From Barthelona sp. PAP020 (Eukaryota; Metamonada: BaSk clade), in contig JARQWU010000170.1 in the NCBI GenBank assembly GCA_040182905.1, positions 1 through 22,869 of the forward strand: 22,869 nucleotides of DNA, given 5' to 3'. The notes under the pieces were generated by a model, which was given only the letters and a program-made list of their open reading frames with translations, was not told where the DNA came from and did no database searches. Position numbers and translations under genes: made by a program. This document shows, one piece after another, positions 8,176-17,200 of this stretch (its first letter is position 1; each line of letters opens with the position of its first letter).

Positions 8176-11100
8176 ATGCCCAGTATTATAGGAGAAAATA
8201 CAAATACAAACATCAATGAAATCCGAGAATTATGTGAATCTTTTATTAGATGTCAAAATCACAATGATTTTAGAAATTTAGTGAGAAGTTCAAAAGATTT
8301 ATTGGATAATATTGATGATAATTATAGTATTAATGATTTTAATATTTTTTTGAATGAAATGAATATTTTTGTTAATACCATATTGGTTCGAAAAAAAATT
8401 AAAAAGAAAAAACAAATAATTGAATTAATTTATGAGTTGGTTGGAAATTTTTTGTCTACTTTTCCACAAGAAACATTAATTGAAAAATTTCATGATTTTT
8501 CAAAAGATTATATGAATGAATTCAAGTTATTAATTGTTATAAATGCATTAAAAAGTTTAGAAAAAACTATATTGTTGAATGGTGAAAGACTTTCAGCGAT
8601 AACATTTTTGAAATTTTTTTCTTATGTTGTAAGATTGGATAACAGTGATATTAATAGTCACAACTATAATTTGTTACTATTTTGTCATTTTTTAAATCAT
8701 TTGGTCAAAAAAGAAAGGAATATTTTTGAGAGCTTTCTTTTTACAGTACTGATTTTTATTGCTGATAATGTTAATAATTGTTCATATGATGTTGTTTTTA
8801 CTTCATTATCAAAAGAAATATATCAATGTAATGAATATTATGAAGGATTATGGTCAAAAATAGTTTCTGTGGTAAATAGTCCATCAAATTTATGGTTATT
8901 AACGTTATTGAATGGTGTTGACGTTTTTGATCGATATGAATCTTCAAAAATTGTGCATTATTTGCAGTCAAAGGGAAACTATCGTTTTGATATGGTCAAG
9001 ATGTTTTTGAATCATTTTTTTGGAAATGTTCATAGGGATCAGATTAGATATGATTGGATATATCCTATTTTTTGTGAGATATTCAAGACATTTCCTGTCG
9101 AGACATTTAATAGTTATTATGAATTTATTCCAGCAATTATTGCTCATAACACTAATTTTATACAGTTGTCGTCTGAGTTATCATATTTATATTTTAAAAA
9201 ATTACCTCAAACTTTTCAAAATTGTTTGAAAGCAAACGTTGAAGGATTTCTTGATTCTTTAGTTGAGGAACATCATTTGACTGTTTTTGAGTTGTGTTCT
9301 TTGATAAAGGATTATCATCTCTTGTTAATTAACCATCAAGATTTCAAAATGTTTGTTGAAAGTATCTCTGTTTTGATGGTCTTGAAAGAACAAGAACTTG
9401 AAAAAGTCCAAGTTGATACTGTTATTGATACTATTGATTCTTTTGATTCTGTTGAAGATCTTAATTTGTACAATGTTGAAAGCATAATGTTAAAGCATGT
9501 TTTTGATACATTAAACAATTTTGTTGATGAAAATAGAGTTGTTATACCATCAAAGATTGATTTTGAAGCATTTTATCTTTGGGATGCTAAGATTGATACT
9601 ATGGTTAGATATTTGAAAGGAAGTTTACATGATGTTGGATCTATGAAAAGATTAAAAGATTTTTTGAAAGGATATGATGTTGTTCAAGGAGGGAGGTTGC
9701 TTCTTGAAGTACAAACGAGGATATTTAGTAAATTTCAAGAAAATGCTGGTAAAATAACTGATGATATTAATTATGATGTGAAATTAATTGACAAAGAGTC
9801 AATTCAAAAGTTATCTGATATAAAATTTATGATTTTTATCCATTTTATCAATATGCATTTTAACAACTTTGACAATTTTAATAATTTTAATAATTTTAAT
9901 AATTTTGATGAAAAGAAGAATTTTTTCATGTTATTGCTGAATGAAATAATTAGAAGAAGCTTATATAATCCATTAGAATTAGGTTTATTTACTCATGTAT
10001 TTTTGAATATTATGAAACAAGAACAAGAAGAACAAAGACAACAAAGACAACAAGATTGTTTATTTTTTTATGAGATTTATAGATTTCTTCATCATTTTCC
10101 AGTAAATATTGATAATTTGCTGAAATTTATTAATTTCAACATTAAAAACAATGATTTATCATTACAGAATTTCTATAATGAATTTATTTTTGAACTTTTA
10201 ACTAAATCAAGTTTAAATGTTGATTTTGCTAAGATAGATCTTTATTTTTTTGAATTAGATAAACATTATATCAATGATAATATTGAAATATATGAAAATT
10301 TGAAAACTTTCATTGAAACTTTATCTTTATCCTTTTCATCCTCATCATTCTCTTCTTCTTCTTCTTCTTCATTATTATTATTTGGTAGTTTAATACAAAT
10401 TAACAATACTCTTTATAATTTTGATATTAATACCAGATTTAAGCAATATTTCAGTATTTTGCATGAAAAATACCCTGAAAATTTTTCTTCTTCTTGTTCT
10501 TGTTCATGGTTTATTAGATTGAATACAATTATTGATGATTTTGCTCATTTACAATTGATTGATTACAATGCTTTTGAATTACGTTTATTATATTCTCTGT
10601 TCAACAGTATTGAACAAAATGAAGAAGAAATTGAACTATTTGTTTTAAACAACACTAAAATTATGTTGGAGAAATGGAATTCATTGAGTAAACTAGTAAA
10701 TAATAAGGATTTTGGTGATCTTTTGAACTTTCAGCAAATTCAAGTTATTGGCGAGAAAATTGAAAACTTAAACTTGAATCTCAACGAAATCAATACCAAA
10801 ATTCATACATTAGAAAAGAAAAAACGAGAAAATCTCGAATTGTTAATGATTATCAATCAAGATTTGAACCCATTGGATCCTTTTGTTGAAATCAAACGTG
10901 AGAGTTTACTCAAAAGAGAGTTACACACTGATTTGATTTTTTCAAATGCAGAATTGTTTGAGTTACAAAATTGGTGGGATAATACTACTCGAAACATAAC
11001 ATTTCCAAATGATTTTGATGAAAAAATCGGTAATTTATCACAAACAACTATTATTTTAAATGAAGAGTTGGATGACTTATATTTGCAGCAATTTACTTCA

Positions 11101-11550
11101 AATTTTAAGCTTCATGGTGGTGATACTGAATCATTTGATGAAGTTTATTCTCAAATATTTGGGTTTGTCGAATACTTACCAATTTTTGCTTTTCTTCAGT
11201 ATTTTGGTGTCTCAAAAGAATATGTCTCAATGCTATCTGCACTTATTTCTGAGAAAGAATCTGATTTGATCTCTCTTTCAGCACTTTTCGAAAATATTAA
11301 TTGTCAATTATGTGTCCTTTATCCTTCATTTGACAATTTCGTTCCTGATGAAGATTTGCAGTTTTCAACAACACAAAACATTCAAAACATTCAAAATTCT
11401 AGTCATGATTTACCTTTTGCATTGGAAGACATGTTTTCAAATGATTTCTACTCCGATGGTTTTCCAAATTCTAATTCATTGGATAATTTGTATGGCAATG
11501 ATAATACACTGTCTGATGATTTGTATGATAACTCTCTGTTTATGTTTTGA
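8176..11550 (+). CDS. Large helical protein of unknown function with low-complexity inserts
   Basis: I do not recognise this 1124-aa protein. It is read as one uninterrupted frame with strong codon bias to A and T. Most of it looks alpha-helical, with many Leu/Ile/Phe-spaced helices as in HEAT-like or nuclear-pore-like scaffolds, but no repeat signature is firm. Low-complexity tracts include a FNN repeat near residues 560-575 (from an AATTTTAAT tandem repeat) and a Ser-rich tract near 720-735. Residues about 855-905 look like a coiled coil. The last ~50 residues are acidic and rich in Asn, Asp, Ser and Phe, probably a disordered tail. No signal peptide or membrane segment is clear. The start follows directly after non-coding sequence with in-frame stops. 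Confidence 0.8.
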   Translation: MPSIIGENTNTNINEIRELCESFIRCQNHNDFRNLVRSSKDLLDNIDDNYSINDFNIFLNEMNIFVNTILVRKKIKKKKQIIELIYELVGNFLSTFPQETLIEKFHDFSKDYMNEFKLLIVINALKSLEKTILLNGERLSAITFLKFFSYVVRLDNSDINSHNYNLLLFCHFLNHLVKKERNIFESFLFTVLIFIADNVNNCSYDVVFTSLSKEIYQCNEYYEGLWSKIVSVVNSPSNLWLLTLLNGVDVFDRYESSKIVHYLQSKGNYRFDMVKMFLNHFFGNVHRDQIRYDWIYPIFCEIFKTFPVETFNSYYEFIPAIIAHNTNFIQLSSELSYLYFKKLPQTFQNCLKANVEGFLDSLVEEHHLTVFELCSLIKDYHLLLINHQDFKMFVESISVLMVLKEQELEKVQVDTVIDTIDSFDSVEDLNLYNVESIMLKHVFDTLNNFVDENRVVIPSKIDFEAFYLWDAKIDTMVRYLKGSLHDVGSMKRLKDFLKGYDVVQGGRLLLEVQTRIFSKFQENAGKITDDINYDVKLIDKESIQKLSDIKFMIFIHFINMHFNNFDNFNNFNNFNNFDEKKNFFMLLLNEIIRRSLYNPLELGLFTHVFLNIMKQEQEEQRQQRQQDCLFFYEIYRFLHHFPVNIDNLLKFINFNIKNNDLSLQNFYNEFIFELLTKSSLNVDFAKIDLYFFELDKHYINDNIEIYENLKTFIETLSLSFSSSSFSSSSSSSLLLFGSLIQINNTLYNFDINTRFKQYFSILHEKYPENFSSSCSCSWFIRLNTIIDDFAHLQLIDYNAFELRLLYSLFNSIEQNEEEIELFVLNNTKIMLEKWNSLSKLVNNKDFGDLLNFQQIQVIGEKIENLNLNLNEINTKIHTLEKKKRENLELLMIINQDLNPLDPFVEIKRESLLKRELHTDLIFSNAELFELQNWWDNTTRNITFPNDFDEKIGNLSQTTIILNEELDDLYLQQFTSNFKLHGGDTESFDEVYSQIFGFVEYLPIFAFLQYFGVSKEYVSMLSALISEKESDLISLSALFENINCQLCVLYPSFDNFVPDEDLQFSTTQNIQNIQNSSHDLPFALEDMFSNDFYSDGFPNSNSLDNLYGNDNTLSDDLYDNSLFMF
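9868..9907. repeat. AATTTTAAT tandem repeat in coding sequence
   Basis: A 9-base unit is repeated about four times inside the 1124-aa gene, giving Phe-Asn-Asn units in frame. It lies between predicted helices, so it is probably a tolerated loop insertion. Confidence 0.8.
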
Positions 11551-11862
11551 AATTAAAAGCATATCCGTAAACTATTTATCCAATTTTTTTTTTTTCAACA
11601 AAAAAATTTTGCTTTTTTGTAAATAACGAATGTATTGTAAATTTCATACATTTTTATGTTTTTATATGTGTTGAACTTCGGTTTTGATTCACAAAGTTTT
11701 CAATCTAATGACAGAATTCTTTTTGAAAAGCTTTAAGTCTTTAAATTTATTTTTATTTGACCAAATTAGATTGTATATTCTTCATATTTAAACAAAAATC
11801 TTGAAATAAACGAGTGGTTTTCGTTAACTTCCACAAGAAGAAATTTCTTTTTTAAATTTGAA
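11551..11862. other. AT-rich intergenic region with possible AATAAA
   Basis: These 312 bases separate two plus-strand genes. T-rich and A-rich tracts dominate, including T13 after position 11585. AATAAA occurs at 11805-11810, rather far from the upstream stop (about 255 bases), so it may not be used. I see no RNA gene or short ORF of interest. Confidence 0.55.
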
Positions 11863-13386
11863 ATGACAGATAATAGACCTACTTCATTATTTGAACCAGT
11901 AATTAAAAAGAATAATGAAAAACCAATCAATGTTAAAGTCACACCAACAATTTCGAAAAATCGATTTTCAAATCAACAAAATGTTGGATTAAATTCAAAT
12001 CAAAATCAAAATCAGAATCAAAATGGTTCATCATATTCATCTATATATGCGTCGACTAATTCCAGCAAAAGTTCAAACAGACCTCATATGAAACCAGCTA
12101 AACCTTCAGATTTTACAAACACTTCCTCCAAAAATAATACTACTACCACAAAAACTAACAAAAAAAAGTCTTTAAACAAGTCAAAAAAAGGTAAAAACAG
12201 CGAAAGGTCTGAAAATATCAAACCTAAAACGCCAATTTCAAATTCATCTGATGATTATGATTTAGCTCATATTTCCATACTCAATGCACCTATTGTTGGA
12301 GAAAAGGACGATGAAATGCTGAATATGAGATCAGATAGTTTAGACTCTTTGAAAGTTTTGTTGAACGCAACACGAACTCTACAGGAAGCTATAAACAGTG
12401 AAATTATAAATGTAGAAAGCTCCTACGATTTTATATTTAAAACTGTGACTCAAGAAAGGCAAGAACAGAATGCATATATTGCGAATTTAGAGGAAAGGTT
12501 AAACGCAGTGGAACAACAATTGAAACATGAACAAGAAACAAGAAGAAATGTCGAACAAGCTTTGGTTATTGCTAAGGAAGAAGGCAGTCAGTTGTTAATG
12601 AAATTATCTGAGGTTTTAGGTGTTGAAACCCCTACAAATCAACCTGATTATACTCGTGTTCAATCACCTGGTACTAGATCTTTTAGTGGTACTGGTAAGG
12701 CATTTTTGCCTTCAACAATATCTATGAACAAGGCGATTTATGAAAACCAATCAGACAGTGTTCTTGAAAACGCCCAAAATATGATAAAGAGCTTCAATAG
12801 TCAATCTCAGCATTTAGAAAAGCAGCATCAAATGATTTTGAGACAACTATCAGTTGATGATAACAGTAAGGCTGAGTCAAGTGACCTCATTGATTTGGTA
12901 AATGCTCATGAGGATGCTTCTGTTGCGGAACTTGCTGAAATTATTGAAAATATGAAAAACGATGTTTTGAGCTCCAATTCGAACACTAATTCGACTTCAA
13001 ATTTGAATTTGACTTCGGAATTTTCAACAGATTCTGTTGTTGATGAGGATCTGGAAAAGAATGTTGATGTGGAAAAGGTTACTGAAGGAAATGTATCTGT
13101 TGTTGATTTATTACCAGCTGAATTTGGACCAACAATATTCCAAGCTTTACAATTGAGAAAACAAAGAGAAGATGCAGAAAGATGGGAAAGTGAGGAAAGA
13201 GTCACCTCAAAAATTGTTTCTGAAGAAGAAAATATTCAATTATTAGAAACAAAAGTTAAAACATTGGAATCACAATTTTCTTCTGATATTTTACAAGAAA
13301 GTGAATTGCCTACATCTCCAAAAGAATTTGATGATGTTGAAATTTCAATTGAAACACCAAACACAAATGATTTAGATTATAATTGA
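11863..13386 (+). CDS. Coiled-coil protein of unknown function with disordered N-terminus
   Basis: This 507-aa product is not recognised. Residues 1-130 are polar and probably disordered: an Asn-Gln repeat (about 46-54), Ser/Thr-rich segments and a basic cluster KTNKKKSLNKSKKGK (about 97-111) that could serve as a nuclear or microtubule-binding signal. Residues about 155-255 form a convincing coiled coil (NLEERLNAVEQQLKHEQETR lies in it). The rest alternates Ser/Asn-rich linkers with short helices, one near 345-370 and another near 425-470 rich in Glu, Lys and Arg. No enzyme motif or membrane segment is seen. It lies between a large helical protein and a dynein light chain, so a cytoskeletal role is possible but not shown. 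Confidence 0.8.
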   Translation: MTDNRPTSLFEPVIKKNNEKPINVKVTPTISKNRFSNQQNVGLNSNQNQNQNQNGSSYSSIYASTNSSKSSNRPHMKPAKPSDFTNTSSKNNTTTTKTNKKKSLNKSKKGKNSERSENIKPKTPISNSSDDYDLAHISILNAPIVGEKDDEMLNMRSDSLDSLKVLLNATRTLQEAINSEIINVESSYDFIFKTVTQERQEQNAYIANLEERLNAVEQQLKHEQETRRNVEQALVIAKEEGSQLLMKLSEVLGVETPTNQPDYTRVQSPGTRSFSGTGKAFLPSTISMNKAIYENQSDSVLENAQNMIKSFNSQSQHLEKQHQMILRQLSVDDNSKAESSDLIDLVNAHEDASVAELAEIIENMKNDVLSSNSNTNSTSNLNLTSEFSTDSVVDEDLEKNVDVEKVTEGNVSVVDLLPAEFGPTIFQALQLRKQREDAERWESEERVTSKIVSEEENIQLLETKVKTLESQFSSDILQESELPTSPKEFDDVEISIETPNTNDLDYN

Positions 13387-13449
13387 TAATTTTAAGGATT
13401 TTTTGATTTTGTTGTCAATTCATTTGTTGTTTTTGTAAATGAGTATTTT

Positions 13450-13476
13450 AAAAAAAAAAAAAAAAATTTTTTTTTT
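13450..13476. promoter_or_regulatory. A17-T10 homopolymer tract before the dynein light chain gene
   Basis: Seventeen A are followed directly by ten T, ending 12 bases before the ATG at 13488. Poly(dA:dT) tracts commonly keep nucleosomes off promoters. With only 101 bases between the previous stop and this ATG, the promoter must lie here. Confidence 0.4.
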
Positions 13477-13487
13477 ATTTGTTTTTC

Positions 13488-13947
13488 ATGGCAAAATTAG
13501 AAAACGAAAACACTTTTTCATTTGTTACCATTCCAGACAAAAAGTATTTCGATTTTATTCAATTTTTTTTTCACTAATTTAAGATTATCTCAAAATAAAA
13601 TAAAATCCATTATTAGAGAAACGTTTGAGGAATATTTGTATGGCAAAGAGTATTTTTATTAATTCTTTTTAATTGTTAAACTAATTATTAGTTATAATCC
13701 TGAAGAAAGTGTTGCGTGGACAAGAGTGATGGCTGATCATATCAGAGATGAACTAAAATTAATGGATGTTAGTCGTTATAAATATTGTGTTCAAGTTACT
13801 ATTGGAGAAAATCGTGGTGAAGGTGTTACTATGACTTCTAGATGTTTTTGGGACACAAATTCTGATGCATGCATATCAGAAACATTTACTAATCGTACTT
13901 TATTTTGTATTGCGGCTGTTTTTGGTGTATATATGTATCAAATGTGA
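13488..13947 (+). CDS. Tctex-type dynein light chain (DYNLT2B/Tctex1D2-like), three exons
   Basis: Only the last exon is an open frame of any length, so a simple ORF search misses the start. Joining 13488-13543, 13584-13649 and 13692-13947 gives 126 codons including TGA, a 125-aa protein. The exon 3 product is clearly Tctex family: RYKYCVQVTIGENRGEGV, SRCFWDTNSD and LFCIAAVFGVYMY match the DYNLT2B type. Exons 1 and 2 supply the expected N-terminal strand and helix (FVTIPDKK, IKSIIRETFEEYLYGKDYNPEE), and the family's Y-x-PEE motif spans the second junction. Such light chains sit on dynein intermediate chains in the IFT dynein-2 complex or in axonemal arms, so a flagellum is likely. The 125-aa length is typical. 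Confidence 0.9.
13544..13583 (+). other. Intron 1 of the dynein light chain gene (40 nt)
   Basis: Starts GTATTT, ends ACTAATTTAAG, and interrupts a codon after its second base (phase 2). Unspliced, the frame meets a stop (CAC TAA) inside the intron, while splicing restores a Lys codon and the family N-terminus. Confidence 0.85.
13650..13691 (+). other. Intron 2 of the dynein light chain gene (42 nt)
   Basis: Starts GTATTT, ends ACTAATTATTAG, also phase 2. Splicing creates an Asp codon (GA+T) between GK and YNPEE, matching the spacing seen in Tctex relatives. Unspliced, the frame stops at TAA within the intron. Confidence 0.88.
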
Positions 13948-14212
13948 ATTTTTTTTCTTTTTTTAAATTGTCCATTATTTGTACTATTTTGATTTTTTAT
14001 AATTTTTTGATTTGATAATTTCAAACTGGATTTCTTTGAAAAATTGAAAAAAAAAAAAACAATTCGTTGTATCAGGATTTTGTCTTGTATTCTGTTCTGA
14101 TGTTCATAAACATTATATTTATTTTTATGTAATCTTTGTTTTTTATTTAAAAAGAAAAAGAAAAAGAATTGATCATTTACCGAATAAATATTCTTTTACA
14201 AGCTGAAAAAGC
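13948..14212. other. Convergent 3' intergenic region
   Basis: 265 AT-rich bases between the stops of the dynein light chain (plus) and the kinase gene (minus). AATAAA for the plus strand is at 14183-14188, and minus-strand AATAAA occurs at 14142-14147 and 14118-14123, so the two transcripts may overlap at their ends. A 13-base A run starts near 14048. A short inverted repeat AAGCT-GAAAA-AGCTT (14200-14214) touches the kinase stop codon. Confidence 0.55.
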
Positions 14213-17200
14213 TTAAAGAATAAAACAGCAATCTGATGTGTCTGGACTTTCATATGATTGTCTTTCAGTTCTTGTGTTCTTTGAAGGAGTATCATGTGGT
14301 GAGGGATATGAAGTGGTTTTAGTAGTTTTTGGTTTTTGAACTACATCACGGATATTATTTGTTCGAAGTTGAAAGCATTCCCAAGTATTCTCAGTACCAC
14401 CAACAAAAAAAAGATTTTCATTGGGCATGAAACAACCACACCATATTTCTGCAATGTCGGTCTTAATTGTAGTAAGTTCTTCCGTTGTATGGCTGTTAAC
14501 ATTAATATGATAAACAGATATGTCGCCTTCCCAAAAACCTGCAATCAAAATATCATTGTTGATAAAAGTGGGGTTGCGCATGGCTTTATCTTTCGAGAAA
14601 ATACTGATAACTTCTTGACTGTTATTAACATTAAATCCCTTCAAATTGCCATTATTGTCACTGAAAATAACTATTTCACTGTCCAAAGAAAACGAAACTC
14701 CTCTTAATCCAGCAGTTGCTGTGGTAAATTCTCGAACAACACTCAAATCATATGTGCTGAGAAGTTTACGTTGTTTGTCATCTGTTGCAACAGCTAAATA
14801 TCGGCCATCATTGGAAACCGCAAGTCTCCAAACATATTTTTCATAATGTCTCTGTTGACATACAATTTCATTGTATTCCATGCTATATTTTGAAACTGTA
14901 CCACCATTGCTTCCACCTTCACCAATGAAGATGTATTGATTGTCAACGGAAAAACAAACTGCATTGATATTACCGCCATTCAAATAAAAACGTCGATGAA
15001 TATTAAAATGGTTGGAAATATCAAATACTGTGATATAAGAGGCATTATCAACACAAACAAGATATTGATTATCACTGCTGAACGCAATACAAGGAATAGT
15101 GGCTTTCAAATTGTGTGTATATATCTGTTTAAAATTGTAACCTGAATTCTCATGAACAATTTGACTTACGACAATAGTTTCATCATCACCAGAAGTAGCT
15201 AGATACCTGGAATTGGAAGAAACTGCAATACACTTGATTTTTTTTGTATGATCACTTGAATTAATTTGCAATTGATTTATTTCTAACTTCTTACGCCAAT
15301 CTAACATGTTTAAGTTCTCAATTATGTAATTTGTTTGAAGCTTATAACATTCCCACATGTTATCTGTTCCACCTACGAAATATAAGTTTACATGGGATGC
15401 GAAACAACCACACCACAAATCACCAACATTGGTTTTAATGGTAGCAAGCTCTTCGAATGTACCTCTGTTAGAATCAACATGATAGACAGCTAAGTCACCA
15501 TTCCAAAATCCTGAAACTAACATTTCATTGTTGATAAAAGTGGGATTTCGCATATTTTTTCCATCGGTGAAAATGCTGATAACTTCTTGACTGTTATTAA
15601 CATTAAATCCCTTCAAATGATAGTTATTGTCACTGAACACAACTATTTTACTGTCCAATGAAAATGAAACTCCCCTTAATCCAGATGTCGCCGCACTAAA
15701 TTCTCGAACAACACTCAAATCATATGTGCTGAGAAGTTTACGTTGTTTGTCATCTGTTGCAGCAGCTAAATAAATGCCATCATTGGAAACCGCAAGTCTC
15801 CAAACATATTTTTCATAATGTTTTCGTTGACATACAATTTCATTGCGCTGTATGCTATATTTTGAAATTGTACCGCTATTACTTCCACCTTCACCAATGA
15901 AGATATATTGACTATCAACAGAGAAACAAACGGCATTGATATTGCCGGAATTCAAAGAAAATCTTCGGTAAACTTTGAAATCGTTGAAAATATCGAAAAC
16001 TGTGATGTGTGATGAGTTATCTGCAGCAACTAGATATCTATCATCATTACTGAATGCAATACAAGGGATGATTTGATCAAACTTATGTGTAAATATCATG
16101 TTAAACTTGTAATCGCAATTCTCAAAAACAATATGATAGATACAAATCGTTTTGTCATCGCTGGCACTGGCAAAATACTCAAAATTCGGAGACACGGCAA
16201 CGCACTTCACTTTTTGTGAATGCGCACTTGAATTGGTATGCAATTGATCTATTACTAACTTTTTGTGCCAATCCAATGAATTCAAATCCTTTACTATATG
16301 TTTTGTTTGAAGTTGATAACATTCCCAAGTCCTTTCAGTGCCACCAACAAAGTAAAGATTTTCATATGGCATGAAACAACCACACCATAGATTTTTGATA
16401 GTGCTTCTAATCGTAGTAAGTTCTTTAGAAGTAAAATCATTGTAATTTACTTGAAAAACAGTTATATCACCATTCCAAAATCCTGTCACCAATAACTCAC
16501 TGTTGATAAACATCGGGTTTCTCATGTTGTGCTCAGTCTTGATATTGATAACTTCTTGTCCACTACTAACTAAATATCCTTTTAAATAGTAATCATTACT
16601 GGAAAATACGACCACCTTGCTATCTAAAGAAAATGTAACACCTCTCAATCCCTTGTCGGCAGAACCGAATTCTGCAACAACATTCAAATCATATGTGCTG
16701 AGAAGTTTGCGCTGAGTCTCATCTGTTGCAGCAGCTAAATAACGTCCATCATTGGAAACTGCAAGTCTCCAAACATATTTTTCATAATGTCTCCGTTGAC
16801 ATACAATTTCATTGCGCTGTAAGCTATATTTTGAAATATTTCCTTCATTGCTTCCACCTTCACCAATAAAGATATATTGATTATCAACAGAGAAACAAAC
16901 GGCATTGATATTGCCGGAATTCAAAGAAAATCTTCGGTAAACTTTGAAATCGTTGAAAATATCGAAAACTGTGATGTGGGATGAGTTATCTGCAGCAACT
17001 AGATATCTATCATCATTACTGAATGCAATACAAGGGATGATCCCTTGTAAATCATAAGAAAAAACCAATTTAAAATTATAGCTGGAGTTTTCATGAATGA
17101 TCAGATATACGCAAACTTTTTTGTCAGCTCCACATGTGGCTACATACTTTCGACTTGTAGAAACAGCAATACAGTTGATTTTTTCAGTATGTGAATAAGA

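Noticed and set aside
13726-13947. A 73-aa protein beginning with GTG/ATG as a complete gene.
   Set aside because: It lacks the first strand and helix of the Tctex fold, and upstream exons with matching splice sites supply them.
14200-14214. Hairpin AAGCT-GAAAA-AGCTT at the end of the kinase gene as a terminator.
   Set aside because: Eukaryotic Pol II does not use such hairpins, and a 5-bp stem is expected often by chance.
14336-15145. Plus-strand ORFs opposite the WD40 units.
   Set aside because: They are antisense shadows of the repeated minus-strand coding sequence and occur in matching places in the repeats.
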